The position numbers and the translations under genes were made by a program. Shown here piece after piece: positions 44,384-55,278 of a DNA stretch of 64,000 bases. Under the pieces are notes generated by a model, which was not told where the DNA came from, made no database searches, and was given only the letters and a program-made list of their open reading frames with translations. Position 1 is the first letter of the stretch. The number at the start of each line of letters is the position of its first letter. The stretch spans positions 89,768 through 153,767 of the forward strand of contig JBBHKE010003072.1 of NCBI GenBank assembly GCA_037447655.1, written 5' to 3'. The DNA is from Zygnema cylindricum. Lineage: Eukaryota > Streptophyta > Zygnematophyceae > Zygnematales > Zygnemataceae.

Positions 44384-45174
44384 GGGCGTGTTCCCATGTA
44401 ACCGAAACTTTGAAAAGTTACTTTGGATTTTAGCGCAGATTTTACGGTGTACTTTTCAAAGTGTGCCAATGTCAATCGTTACTTGCGCCTTCATTACTTC
44501 GAATATGTGACAGTTGTAGACGTCGCCAATATCTTGCGACGCTTGTAGACGTCAACAAACTGTGGACATTTGTACACTACAACAAGCTCTTGACATACTG
44601 CGGACATTTGTCGACGCCAACGAGCTCCTGACATTTGTAGACGCCCAGACGTGGACAACATAAGCAACCGCATACGTCTACAAATAGGTTGTACCGTACT
44701 GTAGTGAAAGTGTCACTGAATGTTCAGCGTGACATTGTAGACGTCGGGCTTTCTTTCACTGCCATGTGCGTAATTCTGGCGGATCGTGTCCGACTGCTTG
44801 TCCGTACAACCAAACAAACAAACGAATTGTTTGCAAACGGACAAACAACTTTATTTTCGTGTACTCTCCCTACTGCAAAAAAAAAATTGAAAACGTTTGA
44901 CGCGTGCAAACCAGGTTTTCTATTCGTCAATAGGTTAGTATTTTGATTAAAATCAGATCGCGATTTGATTCCAGTGCAAGTGTGAAGATGAGCTGGAAAT
45001 TGGGGGCGATGATAATAACGCCAAATTGTCGTACCTTCCAAGTTCCAAGATGAAGCAAAATGTACTTGTGTTTTTCCCCATTTTTCGTACGGCGTAATAT
45101 TTTCTCGTTGGAAGTCCCATTTTATGTGAAAACGACGTAAAAAAACCCTTACTTGAACACATGGGAACACGCCC
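44384..45174. mobile_element. PIF/Harbinger-type MITE, 791 bp
   Basis: Perfect 16-bp inverted ends GGGCGTGTTCCCATGT and ACATGGGAACACGCCC, flanked by TAA on both sides (44381-44383; 45175-45177), the 3-bp target of PIF/Harbinger. Open frames show no transposase or Myb-like partner. Confidence 0.88.
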
Positions 45175-45200
45175 TAACTCTATTCATTTGGCGAATCTTA

Positions 45201-47117
45201 GGGCGTGTCCCCATGTAACCGAAACTTTGGAATGTTACTTAAGATTTTAGCGCCGATTTTACGGTGTACTTTCAAAGTGTGCCAATGTCAATCGTTACTT
45301 GTGCGTTCATTACTTCGAATTTGTGACAATTGTAGACGTCTACAAAATGTGTGACAGTCTACGAAACGAAATGTAGACGAGTACGAAACTACGAAACTTC
45401 CTAAAAACGACAACAGTTGTAGACGTCGAGGTTTTTGAGACGTTGTAGATGTTTAGGGTTGTGTGACATAGCGAAGTCATGCTACCATGTGACGTCATCA
45501 GTGCGTACATTTTTCGCCATGGCTTCCCGATTTCGTTTTCTTATCTTTTATCATTCGATATGCCATCAAACTTAGACCAAAAATATTAAAAAAAATATAT
45601 ATATATATATACCTTTCATTTGATACTATTATTGTTGCATCTTGTGTACATAAGAGAGAAAGAGGAGTGGTCGAGTGAGAAAGAGGGGGAGAGACGAGGA
45701 CGCCGTAAAATTATGCAAAGGACCCATGAAGGAAAGTGGAGGTCCGCGACCCCTGCAATTTTTTTTCCGTACATGTTTGTCATTTTCCTTTGTGCATGCA
45801 TGTAATAACATCTCCTACCTCTCAGAAAAACCCATTACTTCAATCAATTTCAACCATACATTCCACACATTGGAAAATACACATCCACATTGGAAAGCAC
45901 TCACATAAGGATAAACTTTAAATTAGAAGAAGCTTCTGACCACATAACATTAGCTTGGTCTCTTGCCCTCGTGGCTCAACCCTTCTTATTAAAGTGTTTT
46001 CCTCTACTCTCCACTCTTAATAATTCTATCTCTTAACTACTAAAACACTACTTAGTTTGCAAGAGATTTCAATGCCAAAATGCCAATGCTCCAATTTGGT
46101 TTTAACCGCTCAGGACCAAGATCAGTCAGAATTTTCACAAACTTTTTCAAAAGAAAAAATGTTTTCTCTTAGACTTCACTAATTATTCATCATCGCCCTG
46201 GACTCGCCAGGCCAGAGTCAACGTTAGAGTCAACGCTCCGTTGAATAGGTTTTACCTGGGCCAATCATTGATTAGCAAGGACTCAAACTGACCAATGCAC
46301 AAACGTGCGAAATCTCTTACTAACTACGTAGCATTTCTAACCAATCAAACACTATGTTTCATTACGTAACATTTACATGCAAAAGTGCGCGCCAAACGAA
46401 ACGCGACTTCGCACGAACGTGCGTCGCAAATTTCGCACGCGAAACTTCCTACGAAATTCCATAAACTGAAAGTGACGTTTCGTACTAAAAATTGTACGAA
46501 ACGAACCATCTTGCGTACCAAACGTTTCATTGTAACTTTATGAAACGTGCAGGCGAAATTTCGGTACTAATTTGACCCTTAACCCGTTTCAATGATACCC
46601 GCTTGTTATTTTGACCCGGCGCTGTCGCCTAAATACACCTATCGATATAACTTTTGATATATAACTCCAAATCGCATGATTCTTTCGCGGACGTCTACCA
46701 AATTTAGTACTCTATAATCATATTACCTAAATAGCCCATTTACAAACAAGTTCGATCCGCTATTAATGTTACAATGCGCGTGACGAGGAGTGAAAAAAAT
46801 AGCGTGTACTTTCCTTCGTGCAATTTTTTTCCAAAACGTTTGACACGTACAATCCAAGTTTTCTATTCGTCTATAGGGTAGTATTTTGATCAAAATCAGG
46901 TCGCGGTTTGATTCCAGTGCAAGTGTGAAGATGAGCTGAAAGTGGGTCGCGATGATAATAAAGCCAAATTGCCGTACAATATAAGTTCCCAGAAGACGCA
47001 AAATGTACTTGTATTTTTGCCCATTTTTCGTACGACGTAATATTTTCTCGTTACAAGTCCCATTTTATGTAAAAACGATGGAAAAAAACCCTTACTTGAA
47101 CACATGGGGACACGACC
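45201..47117. mobile_element. Longer PIF/Harbinger derivative, 1917 bp
   Basis: Ends GGGCGTGTCCCCATGT and ACATGGGGACACGACC (one mismatch), flanked by TTA (45198-45200; 47118-47120). About 330 bp at each end match the 791-bp element next to it. The middle 1.2 kb (45530-46770) is absent from that copy and has no recognised transposase, so both look like deletion derivatives of a larger parent. Confidence 0.85.
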
Positions 47118-47308
47118 TTACAGTTGAAATTCAAGTATTTTCTAGGTCTAGAGATTGTAAAATAAAAGGCAAAAAGGAGACAGTGACAGCCTGCCTCTAA
47201 CTCTTCTCTCAAGTCCCAACACTTATCGCAGTCACTGAAGACTAGAGGAGGAGTTGGAGCCATGGCTGCCTAGACTGTCCTCTTAAGGCCAATCTTGATA
47301 AAGTTGCA

Positions 47309-47391
47309 AAAGGTTTGACGGACCCAGGAATTGAACCTCGTACCTGACGTCCGCCAGAGTAGTAGTTAGATTTATCCTATAAGTCTAGGAC
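47309..47391 (-). other. Antisense tRNA-like (Pol III-like) unit, LTR D
   Basis: Minus strand: an A-box-like stretch CTAGACTTATAGGATAAA, an 8-bp stem TGGCGGAC/GTCCGTCA (one G-U) around GAGGTTCAATTCC (B-box-like), then CTTTTG as a T4 signal within 15 nt. Confidence 0.6.
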
Positions 47392-47539
47392 AAGTGTTAG
47401 GGTATATGGAGTTCGCTAAATATTTATATAGATACACGCGGACTAGTTTGTTTAACGGGAGGGAGATACGTAGTGCATAGATACAGTTTTAGATAGTACG
47501 TAGTACGGTTATATGTATTATATGAAACAGATATCGCGC

Positions 47540-47563
47540 ATTTGTTTCGACCGCGAAACAAAT
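47540..47563. promoter_or_regulatory. LTR palindrome ATTTGTTTCG-N4-CGAAACAAAT
   Basis: Perfect 10-bp inverted repeat. Related forms occur in A (48153-48174; 53617-53641), B (55871-55888; 61219-61237) and C (61753-61776). The position inside the LTRs, upstream of the paired GTAC arms, suggests a transcription-factor site; not tested. Confidence 0.7.
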
Positions 47564-47732
47564 ACGGCGCGTCTATTTTCAACAGATAAAAATATATCAG
47601 GTTTTGATCGGACGGCCAAGATAGGCGCCGCGATCGTGGAATGTGTACTTTTGGCGATTTACGGACAACGCCATGTCAACGAACACGTGGTGCGTCAACA
47701 TTGGATTGCGGCAACTCCAGAGATTACGGGAA

Positions 47733-48767
47733 TGTAGATATTAAAGGTTATTTTAGTATTTTCTAGGTTTTGTAAAATGCAGAAAAGAAGCAGAGGCAGT
47801 CTGCCTCTAACTCCTCTCTCCAGCTCCCACACTTGTCGTAGTCACTAAAAGTTGGAGAGGGAGATAGAGCCATGGCCGCCTATGCTATCCCGATAGGGAC
47901 AGATTTTAGGTTAGTAGATTTTACCAAAATAAACTTGGCGGGCCCAAGATTTGAACCTGAAACATGCCGTCCGCCAAAGTAGTTGGTAGCCTGTAGCCTT
48001 AGCCAACTAGTCTAAACCAGAGATTTATGATATAGGGTTTGATAGTTATTTAAATGTTAACACGTCGGCTATCTTCATTCAACGCGATATTTAGACATAG
48101 ATATAGTTTGTAATGTACGGCGTACGGCACATCCGAAACGGATACCACGCATTTTGTTTCGAAGGCGAAACGAATATTGCGCAAGTATTTATGACGACCA
48201 CAATTGTAATCCGGCTTAATCGGACGGCCACGAAGCATGCCGAGAAAGCGCAATAGATTTTTTGCGGTTTGCGGTTGACGTCACATCAATCGTCACGTGG
48301 CACAATCACATTGGATTACGGCATCTCCAGGGATTCTAGGAACAAATCCAAAAATGACATGTGTCGACTTTTTGGCCATGTCGTACAATGGCCGTACATA
48401 AAGTACAACGGCACCTGTACCTTTATGTACGATACAGTATTATGATTGGTGCCGTACTTCAGTAGATAGAGTTTTAGAGAGAGATAGGACTTAGAAAAAT
48501 TTGATAGATTGGACCCTCTCTTCTAGAGAGCTTCTGTACAAAAGGTCAACTTTGACCCTTCATAACTTACCGCTCAGGGGAGCAAATTCAGAGATTCTTT
48601 TTGCTGTAGACTCAAAGGAGTCTTCCCTTTACATGGGTAAATTTGGTTAGAGTTTTTGTGTGCCAAGGTGGCAGTTATTCTTGCTGAAACACAAAGGGGT
48701 CTGGGTTATCCTAGAGGCTTCGTGTGAGCTACCTACTCTGAGGTCCTATGGAGGTCTCAGAGTTGCA
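47733..48767 (+). repeat. 5' LTR of element A
   Basis: It starts TGTAGATATTAAAGG and ends CAGAGTTGCA. It carries the antisense tRNA-like unit (47926-48015), palindrome (48153-48174), paired GTACATAAAGTAC / GTACCTTTATGTAC arms (48397-48432), an ATTGG (inverted CCAAT) at 48445 and a CTCTCT/AGAGAG inverted repeat near 48516. Confidence 0.95.
47926..48015 (-). other. Antisense tRNA-like unit, element A 5' LTR
   Basis: Minus strand: A-box-like TAGACTAGTTGG followed by CTAAGGC, stem TTGGCGG/CCGCCAA enclosing CAGGTTCAAATCTTG (B-box-like in a T-arm-like hairpin), then TTTATTTTGG with a T4 run. Confidence 0.65.
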
Positions 48768-48782
48768 GGTTATGGACCCACC
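48768..48782 (+). other. Primer-binding site of element A
   Basis: GGTTATGGACCCACC directly follows the LTR. It is complementary, with one mismatch, to the anticodon arm of plant initiator tRNA-Met rather than to a tRNA 3' end. It contains the gag ATG (48772). Confidence 0.75.
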
Positions 48783-49860
48783 ATCTAGGGTGCCCATATT
48801 CAATGGAGCTAGCTTCATATAATAGGAAAGTATGATGACAGGAGCTCTATGTGAGAACGTTTTTGGGGAATAGTGAGTGGACTGGTGAGGCGTCCATCCA
48901 GTCTTGGGATACCTCTAGGGTTTATTGGAGGCAAATTCAATAGAGATGCAGATCCATCTTCTATGGAGGAGACAAAAGAAAGAGAGGTGGTGGACAAAGG
49001 AAAGGAGAAGGAGACGGTCACACCAATAGCAACCGGTTCGGCATTCATGTCACCTATTCCGAGGAACGAGGAGAATGTTATCGATACCTGGGACTACAAA
49101 AATATGGCGGCTAAGCACTTCATACTCCGCCATCTTACTCAAGGGCTTGCTTCTCCCCATTTGCAGGTTGAGAGGGCATCCGATATTTGGGTGGCTCTCA
49201 TAGAGAAGTACCGACCTGGAAAGATTTAGCAACAACAGTTGGCTGATCAGAAAATTAACGAGTATGTATACAAAGGGGGGAAGATGTTAGATTTTTCCAA
49301 TGAGCTTGCTACACTTTTTATGGAACTAGAGAGTGTTGGAAAAGTATTTAGTGAAAGGGAAAAGGTTAACTGTTTACTGATGAAGTTACCCGATGAGTTT
49401 GAGAACATCGTCAACTGTGTGCAGTACTTGGCGGACTCAAGGTGGATTTGGAATTCAGTGGTAGGGATGATTCTTGTTCAGGAGAATACAATTGAGATCC
49501 GAAGGGGAAGAAAGAGTGGGCAAGCTTTCGCAGTTGGGACTGATTGGAGATATAATGATTCCAGAAAACAGATTGGAAATTATCGAGGGGAGGGGCAGAA
49601 AATTCAGACCGAGGAGTTCGGACCAAGGACTCCCAAGGGTTTGTGCCATTTTTGTAAGAAACCTGGGCACTATATGGCTGAATGCACTAAGTTAACCGAG
49701 CTTCGGTTAAAGGAGGGGCAGACCGGTGGACCCTTGAGAGGAAAGAAAAAGGCCCCTGTGACACAGGTACATGAGGCCGAATCCGAGAACGAGGATGATG
49801 AACTCCTATTAGATGAGGAGTTGGAAGCGAAAAACGAGGTCGAAATTCCACGAAAGCAGA
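48772..49860 (+). pseudogene. gag of element A, disrupted
   Basis: It begins at the ATG within the PBS (MDPPSRVPIFNGASFI), then two stops where the sister elements read YW, and a 1-nt frameshift near 48853. After VRRPSSLGIPLGFIGGKF it runs open until TAG at 49228, where element B has CAG (Gln). Further on, YKGGKMLDFSNELA, MKLPDEFENIVNCVQ and a CCHC zinc knuckle CHFCKKPGHYMAEC at about 49640 for RNA binding. Gag would form the particle. Confidence 0.88.
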
Positions 49861-52800
49861 AATGTGCTTTCGATGGATTGAAAGGTGAAGCATGTTGGAT
49901 TGTAGATTCAGGTGCATCCATGCACATGTGTAAAGATAAACAACTGTTCACTAAGATAAGAAAGATTCCCACCGTAGAGATAGAGTACGGGGATGGGAGG
50001 ATAGTCACTAGTACTCTTCGAGGATCGGTAGATCTAAAAGTGTTAGTAGAAGGAAAGACATCTATAGTTACATTCTCCGATGTATTGTTTATTCTGGAGC
50101 TGAACAAAAACCTCATCTCTACGTCTGTATTAGATGATAAGGGTTTTGATACCAGCACTAGGAAAGGAGTCTTTACTGCTAGTTTTGAAAAGGAAGTTTA
50201 TTTCACTGCTGAAAAGGTTCCAAGGGATGTAACGAATGATTTTAAGCAATGTAAAGAAGAAACTTTATTATGTTGGTGTTCATGATATAATGTTGTGGCA
50301 TAAGAGGCTTGGGCAAGTGATAAGTTAAGGGAGATGAAAAAGATGGGAGTAGTGGAAGGGATTCAGTTTGGTGAAAGTGAGAATCTAAGTGATTGTAGTG
50401 GATGTGCTCAAGGTAAAGCACACAGGTTACCCTTCCCAAAAACGACCACTTATAAGGGAGAAAAGATTTTAGATTTAGTACAAACAGATATTTGGGGGCC
50501 GTCCAGAGTGCCATCACCCAGGGGGAAGAAATTTATGATGACTATCACCGATGATTGGTCTCGGTATTCCAGGGTGTATCTTTTGAAAAATAAGTTAGAG
50601 GCTTAGGATTGTTTTTAACAATATAAAGCATGGAGTGAAAAACTCCATGAAACCTCAATCGAGAGACTAAGGAGTGAGAATGGTGGAGAGTATACCTCTA
50701 ACCAGTTTGAGGATTTTCTGAGAGAAGATGGAGTGCAACACCAAAAGACAGTTCCTGAAAATCCTGAGCAGAATGGTGTAGCTGAAAGATTAAATAGAAC
50801 ACTGAGTGATAGTGCTAGAAGTATGTTGTCAGATAAGAAGATAGGAAAAAAGTTTTGGGCCGAAGCAATGAACTGTGCAAATTATCTCAAGAATAGAGTT
50901 CTTACTTCAACAGTAAAAGGCCAAACACCCTATGAAAGATGGACAGGCCGAAAACGAGGCATATCTCACTTAAAGGTTTTCGACAGTCAAGTATTCAATC
51001 AAGATACGGATCGGTCCAATTGGAAGCTAGATCCTAAAGGAAAATCGGGAAACTTATTAGGATATGATGAGGATTTCGGTAGTCAAGTGTTCAGTTTACA
51101 CACAGATCGGTCAAACTGGAAGTTAGACCCGAAAGGAAAACCAAGATATCAACTAGGATTTGATGAAGATGTAAAAGGATACAGAGTCTATGATCTCAAA
51201 AGAGAGGATATTATCCTAGTGAAGCATCTTGTGGTTATGGATGAAGGAAAATCTATAGATCCCTTTAAGCATACAAAGATAGTCAAAATCAGATTTGAGT
51301 CTGAAAATTCTGATGACTTTGAGCTTCCTAACTATTCAAGATTTCACGAAGATGATGATCTTGCAGGTACGGATCAGATCGAGAAGGACCCAAATGTGGA
51401 ACCTCTAGTATTAACTCCAACCGAAGCGGAAGACGTGGTGGAAATCGACCCGGAATGAAAGGATAGGGGAGAAGTAGAAACTGTTCGGAAGAATCCAAGA
51501 GAGCCATCTATTCCAGCAACCGAGTTTGAGGGAGGAAGAAGATGCAGCAAAAGACTGCAAGAGAGACAAGTTAACTATAAGGTAACCAAACTGTCTCACC
51601 CCGATGAACCTCAAACTTATAATGAGGCAATGACTTGTCCTGAAAGAAACCGGTGGACGACATCCATTAATGAGGAGATGACCTCAATTATGGCGGCCGA
51701 TACATAGGAATTGGTGGATTGTCCTCCTGACAAGAAGCGAATTGGGTGTTAGTGGGTATTTAAGCTGAAACTCTACCCGGATATCACCATTGAGCGCTAC
51801 AAGGCTCATTTAGTGGCGAAGGAATTTACCCAGAAAGAGGGAATTGACTACGGGGAGACTTTTGCTCCGGTCGTCAGGTTTCCTTGGGTTCGGATACTTC
51901 TCAGTATGGCGGCAGCAGAAGACATGGAAGTGCATCAGATGGACATCAAGACGGCCTTCCTACATGGAGAGTTGGAAGAGGAAATTTTATGCGATAGCCC
52001 GAAGGATTTGTGGTGTAAAGGGAGGAAAGCAAGGTATGCCGATTGATCAAATCTTCGTATGGGCTGAAACAGGCGCCTTGGCAATGGAACAAGAAGCTCG
52101 ATGAGTTTCTTACAGGTTTGGGATATTTTCGGATCAGCTCAGATCACTCAATTTATTTGTTTGGAGATGAGGAAGGAATTATTTTTATTGCAATTTATGT
52201 TGATGATTTGCTTGTTTTAACTAAATCTATAGATAAAATAAATAAGTTGAAAAATGGTTTAAAAGGAAGATTTGAGATGAAGGATATGAGAGAAGCAAGG
52301 TATATTTTGGGAATTCAGCTAGAGAGAGACAGAGATAAAAAGATAATAAGATTAACTCAAAAAGAGGCCATTGGAAACATGTTAGAAAAATTCCAAATGG
52401 ACAAGGCTAATAGTTTACCACTCCTATGGAATTAAAGAAGGGAAGTGAGGGGAGTGAGAAAGAAGGATTTATAATCTTAGATAATGAGGTAGGCATGAAA
52501 GAGAAAATATTTATACAGACCATCCCTTATAGACAAGTAGTGGGCAACCTAATATATATCATGAATTGTACCCGTTCGGACATAGCCGCAGCTGTAGGCG
52601 TACTAAGTAGGAGTCTGAATGCTCCCAATAAGAAAGATAGGGAGGCAGCTAAGAGAGTCCTTAGATATCTCATAGGGACTAGGGATCTATGGTTGCATTT
52701 GGGTGGGAACAATATTGACATCACCACTTGGAGTGATGCCAGCTATGGGGATGCTCCTATGACGAGATGCACATATGGATATGTATTATATGTGGGTGAT

Positions 52801-53190
52801 GGGGCTTGCTTTTGGAGCAGCAAGCAGCAAAAGGTCATTGCTCAGTCCACCATGGAGGCTGAGTACATGGCTTCTTGCTCTGCTGTAAAAGAATTAATAT
52901 GGGTCAAGTCTTTGCTTGGTGAGCTTGGTCATCTTAAGAGTGGTGTCCAAAAAGTGTTTTGTGATAATTAGGCTGCCATTGCCATTTCTGCCAATCCTAA
53001 ACATCACTTTAAAGCCAAACACATGGACATTAGGCTTAGCTTTGTTAGGGAGAAAGTAGAAAACAAGATAATCGGTTTGGAGTATAAACCAGATAGTGAA
53101 ATGGTAGCAGATATGATGACCAAACCTGTTCCTTCCCCTAAACTAATTTTCTGCCGGGAGAAGTGTGGTCTTAAAATAAAGAGTGACTAG
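49861..53190 (+). pseudogene. pol of element A (protease-integrase-RT-RNase H), disrupted
   Basis: Protease CWIVDSGASMHMCKD at about 49890. Integrase zone with CSGCAQGKAHRLPFP and DIWGP...TITDDWSRYSRVY, then QNGVAERLNRTLSDSARSML. A locally duplicated segment around 50990-51170 repeats DRSNWKLDPKGK. RT: GIDYGETFAPVVRF, MDIKTAFLHGEL, and active site YVDDLL at about 52200. RNase H: TWSDASYGDAPMTRCTYGYV, QSTMEAEYMASCSAVKEL. Stops include 50604, 50619, 51456, 51704, 51749 and TAG at 52969 where Gln is expected. Stop codon at 53188 abuts the PPT. Confidence 0.9.
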
Positions 53191-53203
53191 AAAATAAGGG
53201 GAG

Positions 53204-54220
53204 TGTAGAAATAAAAAGGTTATTTTAGTATTTTCTAGGTTTTGTAAAATGCAGAAAAGAAGTAGAGGCAGTCTGCCTCTAACTCCTCTCTCTAGCTCTC
53301 ACACTTATCGTAGTCACTGAAAGTTGGAGAGGGAGATAGAGCCATGGCCGCCTATGCTATCCCGATGGGGACAAAAATTAGGTTAGTAGATTTTACCAAA
53401 ATAAACTTGGCGGGCTCAATATTTGAACCTGAAACCTGCCGTCTGCCAGAGTAGCCTGTAGCCTTAGCCAACTAGTCTAAACTAAAGATACATGATATAG
53501 GGTTTGATAGTTATTTAAATGTTAACATGTCGGCTATCTTCATTCAACGCAATATTTAGACATAGATACAGTTTGTAATGTACGGCGTACGGCACATCCG
53601 AAACGGATACCGCACATTTTGTTTCGATGGCGAAACAAATATTGCGCAAGTATTTATGACGACCACGATTGTAATCCGGCTTAATCGGACAGCCACCAAG
53701 CATGCCGAGATCGCGCAATAGGTTTTTGGTGGTTTGCGGTCGACGTCACATCAATCGCCACTTGGCACAATCACATTGGATTATGGAATCTCCGAGGATT
53801 CCAGGAACGAATCCAAAAATGGCATATGTCGACTTTTTGGCCATATCGTACAATGGCCGTACATAAAGTACAACGGCACCTGTACCTTTATGTACGATAC
53901 ACTATTATGATTGGTGCCGTACTTCAGTAGATAGAGTTTTAGAGAGAGATAAGACTTAGAAAAATTTGATTGATTGGACCCTCTCTCCTAGAGAGCTTCT
54001 GTACAAAAGGTTAACTTTGACCCTTCATAACTTACTGCTCGGGGGAGCAAATTCAAAGATTCTTTTTGCTATAGACTCAAGGGAGTACGAGTAAATTTGG
54101 TTAGTGTTTTTGTGTGCCAACGTGGCAGTTATTCTTGCTGAAACACAAAGGGGTCTGGGTATCCTAGAGGCTTCGTGTGAGCTGCCTACTCTGAGGTCCT
54201 ATGGAGGTCTCACAGTTGCA
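53204..54220 (+). repeat. 3' LTR of element A
   Basis: It starts TGTAGAAATAAAAAGG and ends CACAGTTGCA. Similar throughout to the 5' LTR with many point differences and small deletions, so the insertion is not recent. Antisense tRNA-like unit at 53398-53480, with its stem partly decayed (GGCAGAC opposite GCCCGCC). Confidence 0.95.
53398..53480 (-). other. Antisense tRNA-like unit, element A 3' LTR
   Basis: Minus strand: TTAGACTAGTTGGCTAAGGC, then CAGGTTCAAATATTG as B-box-like region, then TTTATTTTGG. Less intact stem than in the 5' LTR. Confidence 0.55.
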
Positions 54221-54225
54221 GGGAA

Positions 54226-54632
54226 CAAATTCGGATATGACATGTGTTGACATTTCGGCCATGTATTAGAATGGTCATATAAAAAGTACACGGAAACATG
54301 TACTTTTTTGTACGACACAGTAATGTGATTGGTGCGGTACGTTAGTAGATAGAGTTTAGAGAGAGATATGATTTAGAAAATTAAGTAGGTAGTGTGTCTC
54401 TCTGAGAGAGCTCATGTACAAAAGTTTAACTTTGATCCTCCATAACTTACTGCCCTGGGGAGCAAATTCAGAGATTCTTTTTGCTGCGTACTCACAAAGT
54501 CCAGGTTACACAAGGGTGTAGTCAGTCAGAGTTTTTGCTTGCCAAGGCGGCTACATTTATTAAGGAAAGTCAAAGTGGGTGAATGTGTCCAAAGTCTCAT
54601 ATTCTAACTCTGCATTCTGTGGGGGAACTAAG
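54226..54632 (+). mobile_element. Copia LTR D, right part, cut by element C
   Basis: It resumes after the duplicated GGGAA and matches 4745-5300 and 16.6-17.1 kb (GTCAAAGTGGG, CATTCTGTGGGGGAAC). It stops where the inverted LTR C begins; the pentamer CTAAG just before it would be C's target site. Confidence 0.8.
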
Positions 54633-55278
54633 TGAAACTCTATGTGCTCCATTGCCCATAGAAATCGCATAATCAAAGGAAGCTAATCTAGATAGTGCCA
54701 TCTCTAAGTTGATATAAACCCAAATGACTGACCCCTTGACAATCATAAACCCATTATAGCTTCACCCTTGTGAAATAAGATTTTTTGTATGCTCAGTTCC
54801 ACCACAGAATGCAAAGTTATAATATGAGTTTTAGACACATTCACCCAATTTGACTTTCCCTTAGAAATGCATAGAGTCTGGCAAGCAAATAATTTGACCA
54901 ACTACACCCATGTAAAGCCTAGACTCCCCTGAGTCCGCAACAAAAAGAATCATTGAAAATGGTCAATTAAATTGATTGTTATGGCTGGCCAAAGTTTGCC
55001 TTTTATACAAGATGCTCTCTGTGAGAGGCGACTACCTACCCAAAAAATTCTAAGTCATATTCTCTCTCTAAGACCCTAACTACTGACGTACGGCACCAAT
55101 CACTTTAATGTACCGTACAAAAAAATACAGGTGCCGATGTACTTTATGTACGACCATCGTACGATATGGCCGAAATGTCAACACATTTGATATCCCTATT
55201 TGTTTGCGTAATCTCCGGAGTCGCCGCAATCCAATGTTGACGTGCCCCGTGTCACTTGACATGGAGATGGCCGTAAAA
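54633..55278 (-). mobile_element. Copia LTR C (3' LTR), outer part, split by element B
   Basis: Inverted C/D-type LTR starting (on plus) TGAAACTCTATGTGCTCC. It is interrupted by element B at TAAAA (55274-55278) and continues at 61655. Confidence 0.85.

Larger units (their letters stand above)
47122..47732 (+). mobile_element. Copia LTR D, left part (split by element A)
   Basis: It begins near TTGAAATTCAAGTATTTTCT, immediately beside the Harbinger target site, and runs to the GGGAA target of element A (47728-47732). It resumes at 54226. It contains the antisense tRNA-like unit and the perfect palindrome at 47540-47563. Confidence 0.8.
47733..54220 (+). mobile_element. Complete Ty1/copia element A with target duplication
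   Basis: LTRs 47733-48767 (1035 bp) and 53204-54220 (1017 bp), both TG...CA. Target duplication GGGAA at 47728-47732 and 54221-54225. PBS 48768-48782, gag-pol pseudogene, PPT AAAATAAGGGGAG ending at 53203 directly after the pol stop codon. Domain order protease, integrase, RT, RNase H identifies Ty1/copia. Inserted in LTR D. The coding region is inactivated. Confidence 0.95.

Noticed and set aside
48772-53190. Stop-codon reassignment (TAG/TAA as Gln) as in some green algae
   Set aside because: The three host genes use normal stops and have none internally. Other stops in the elements replace Tyr, Trp, Ser or Lys, so this is decay.
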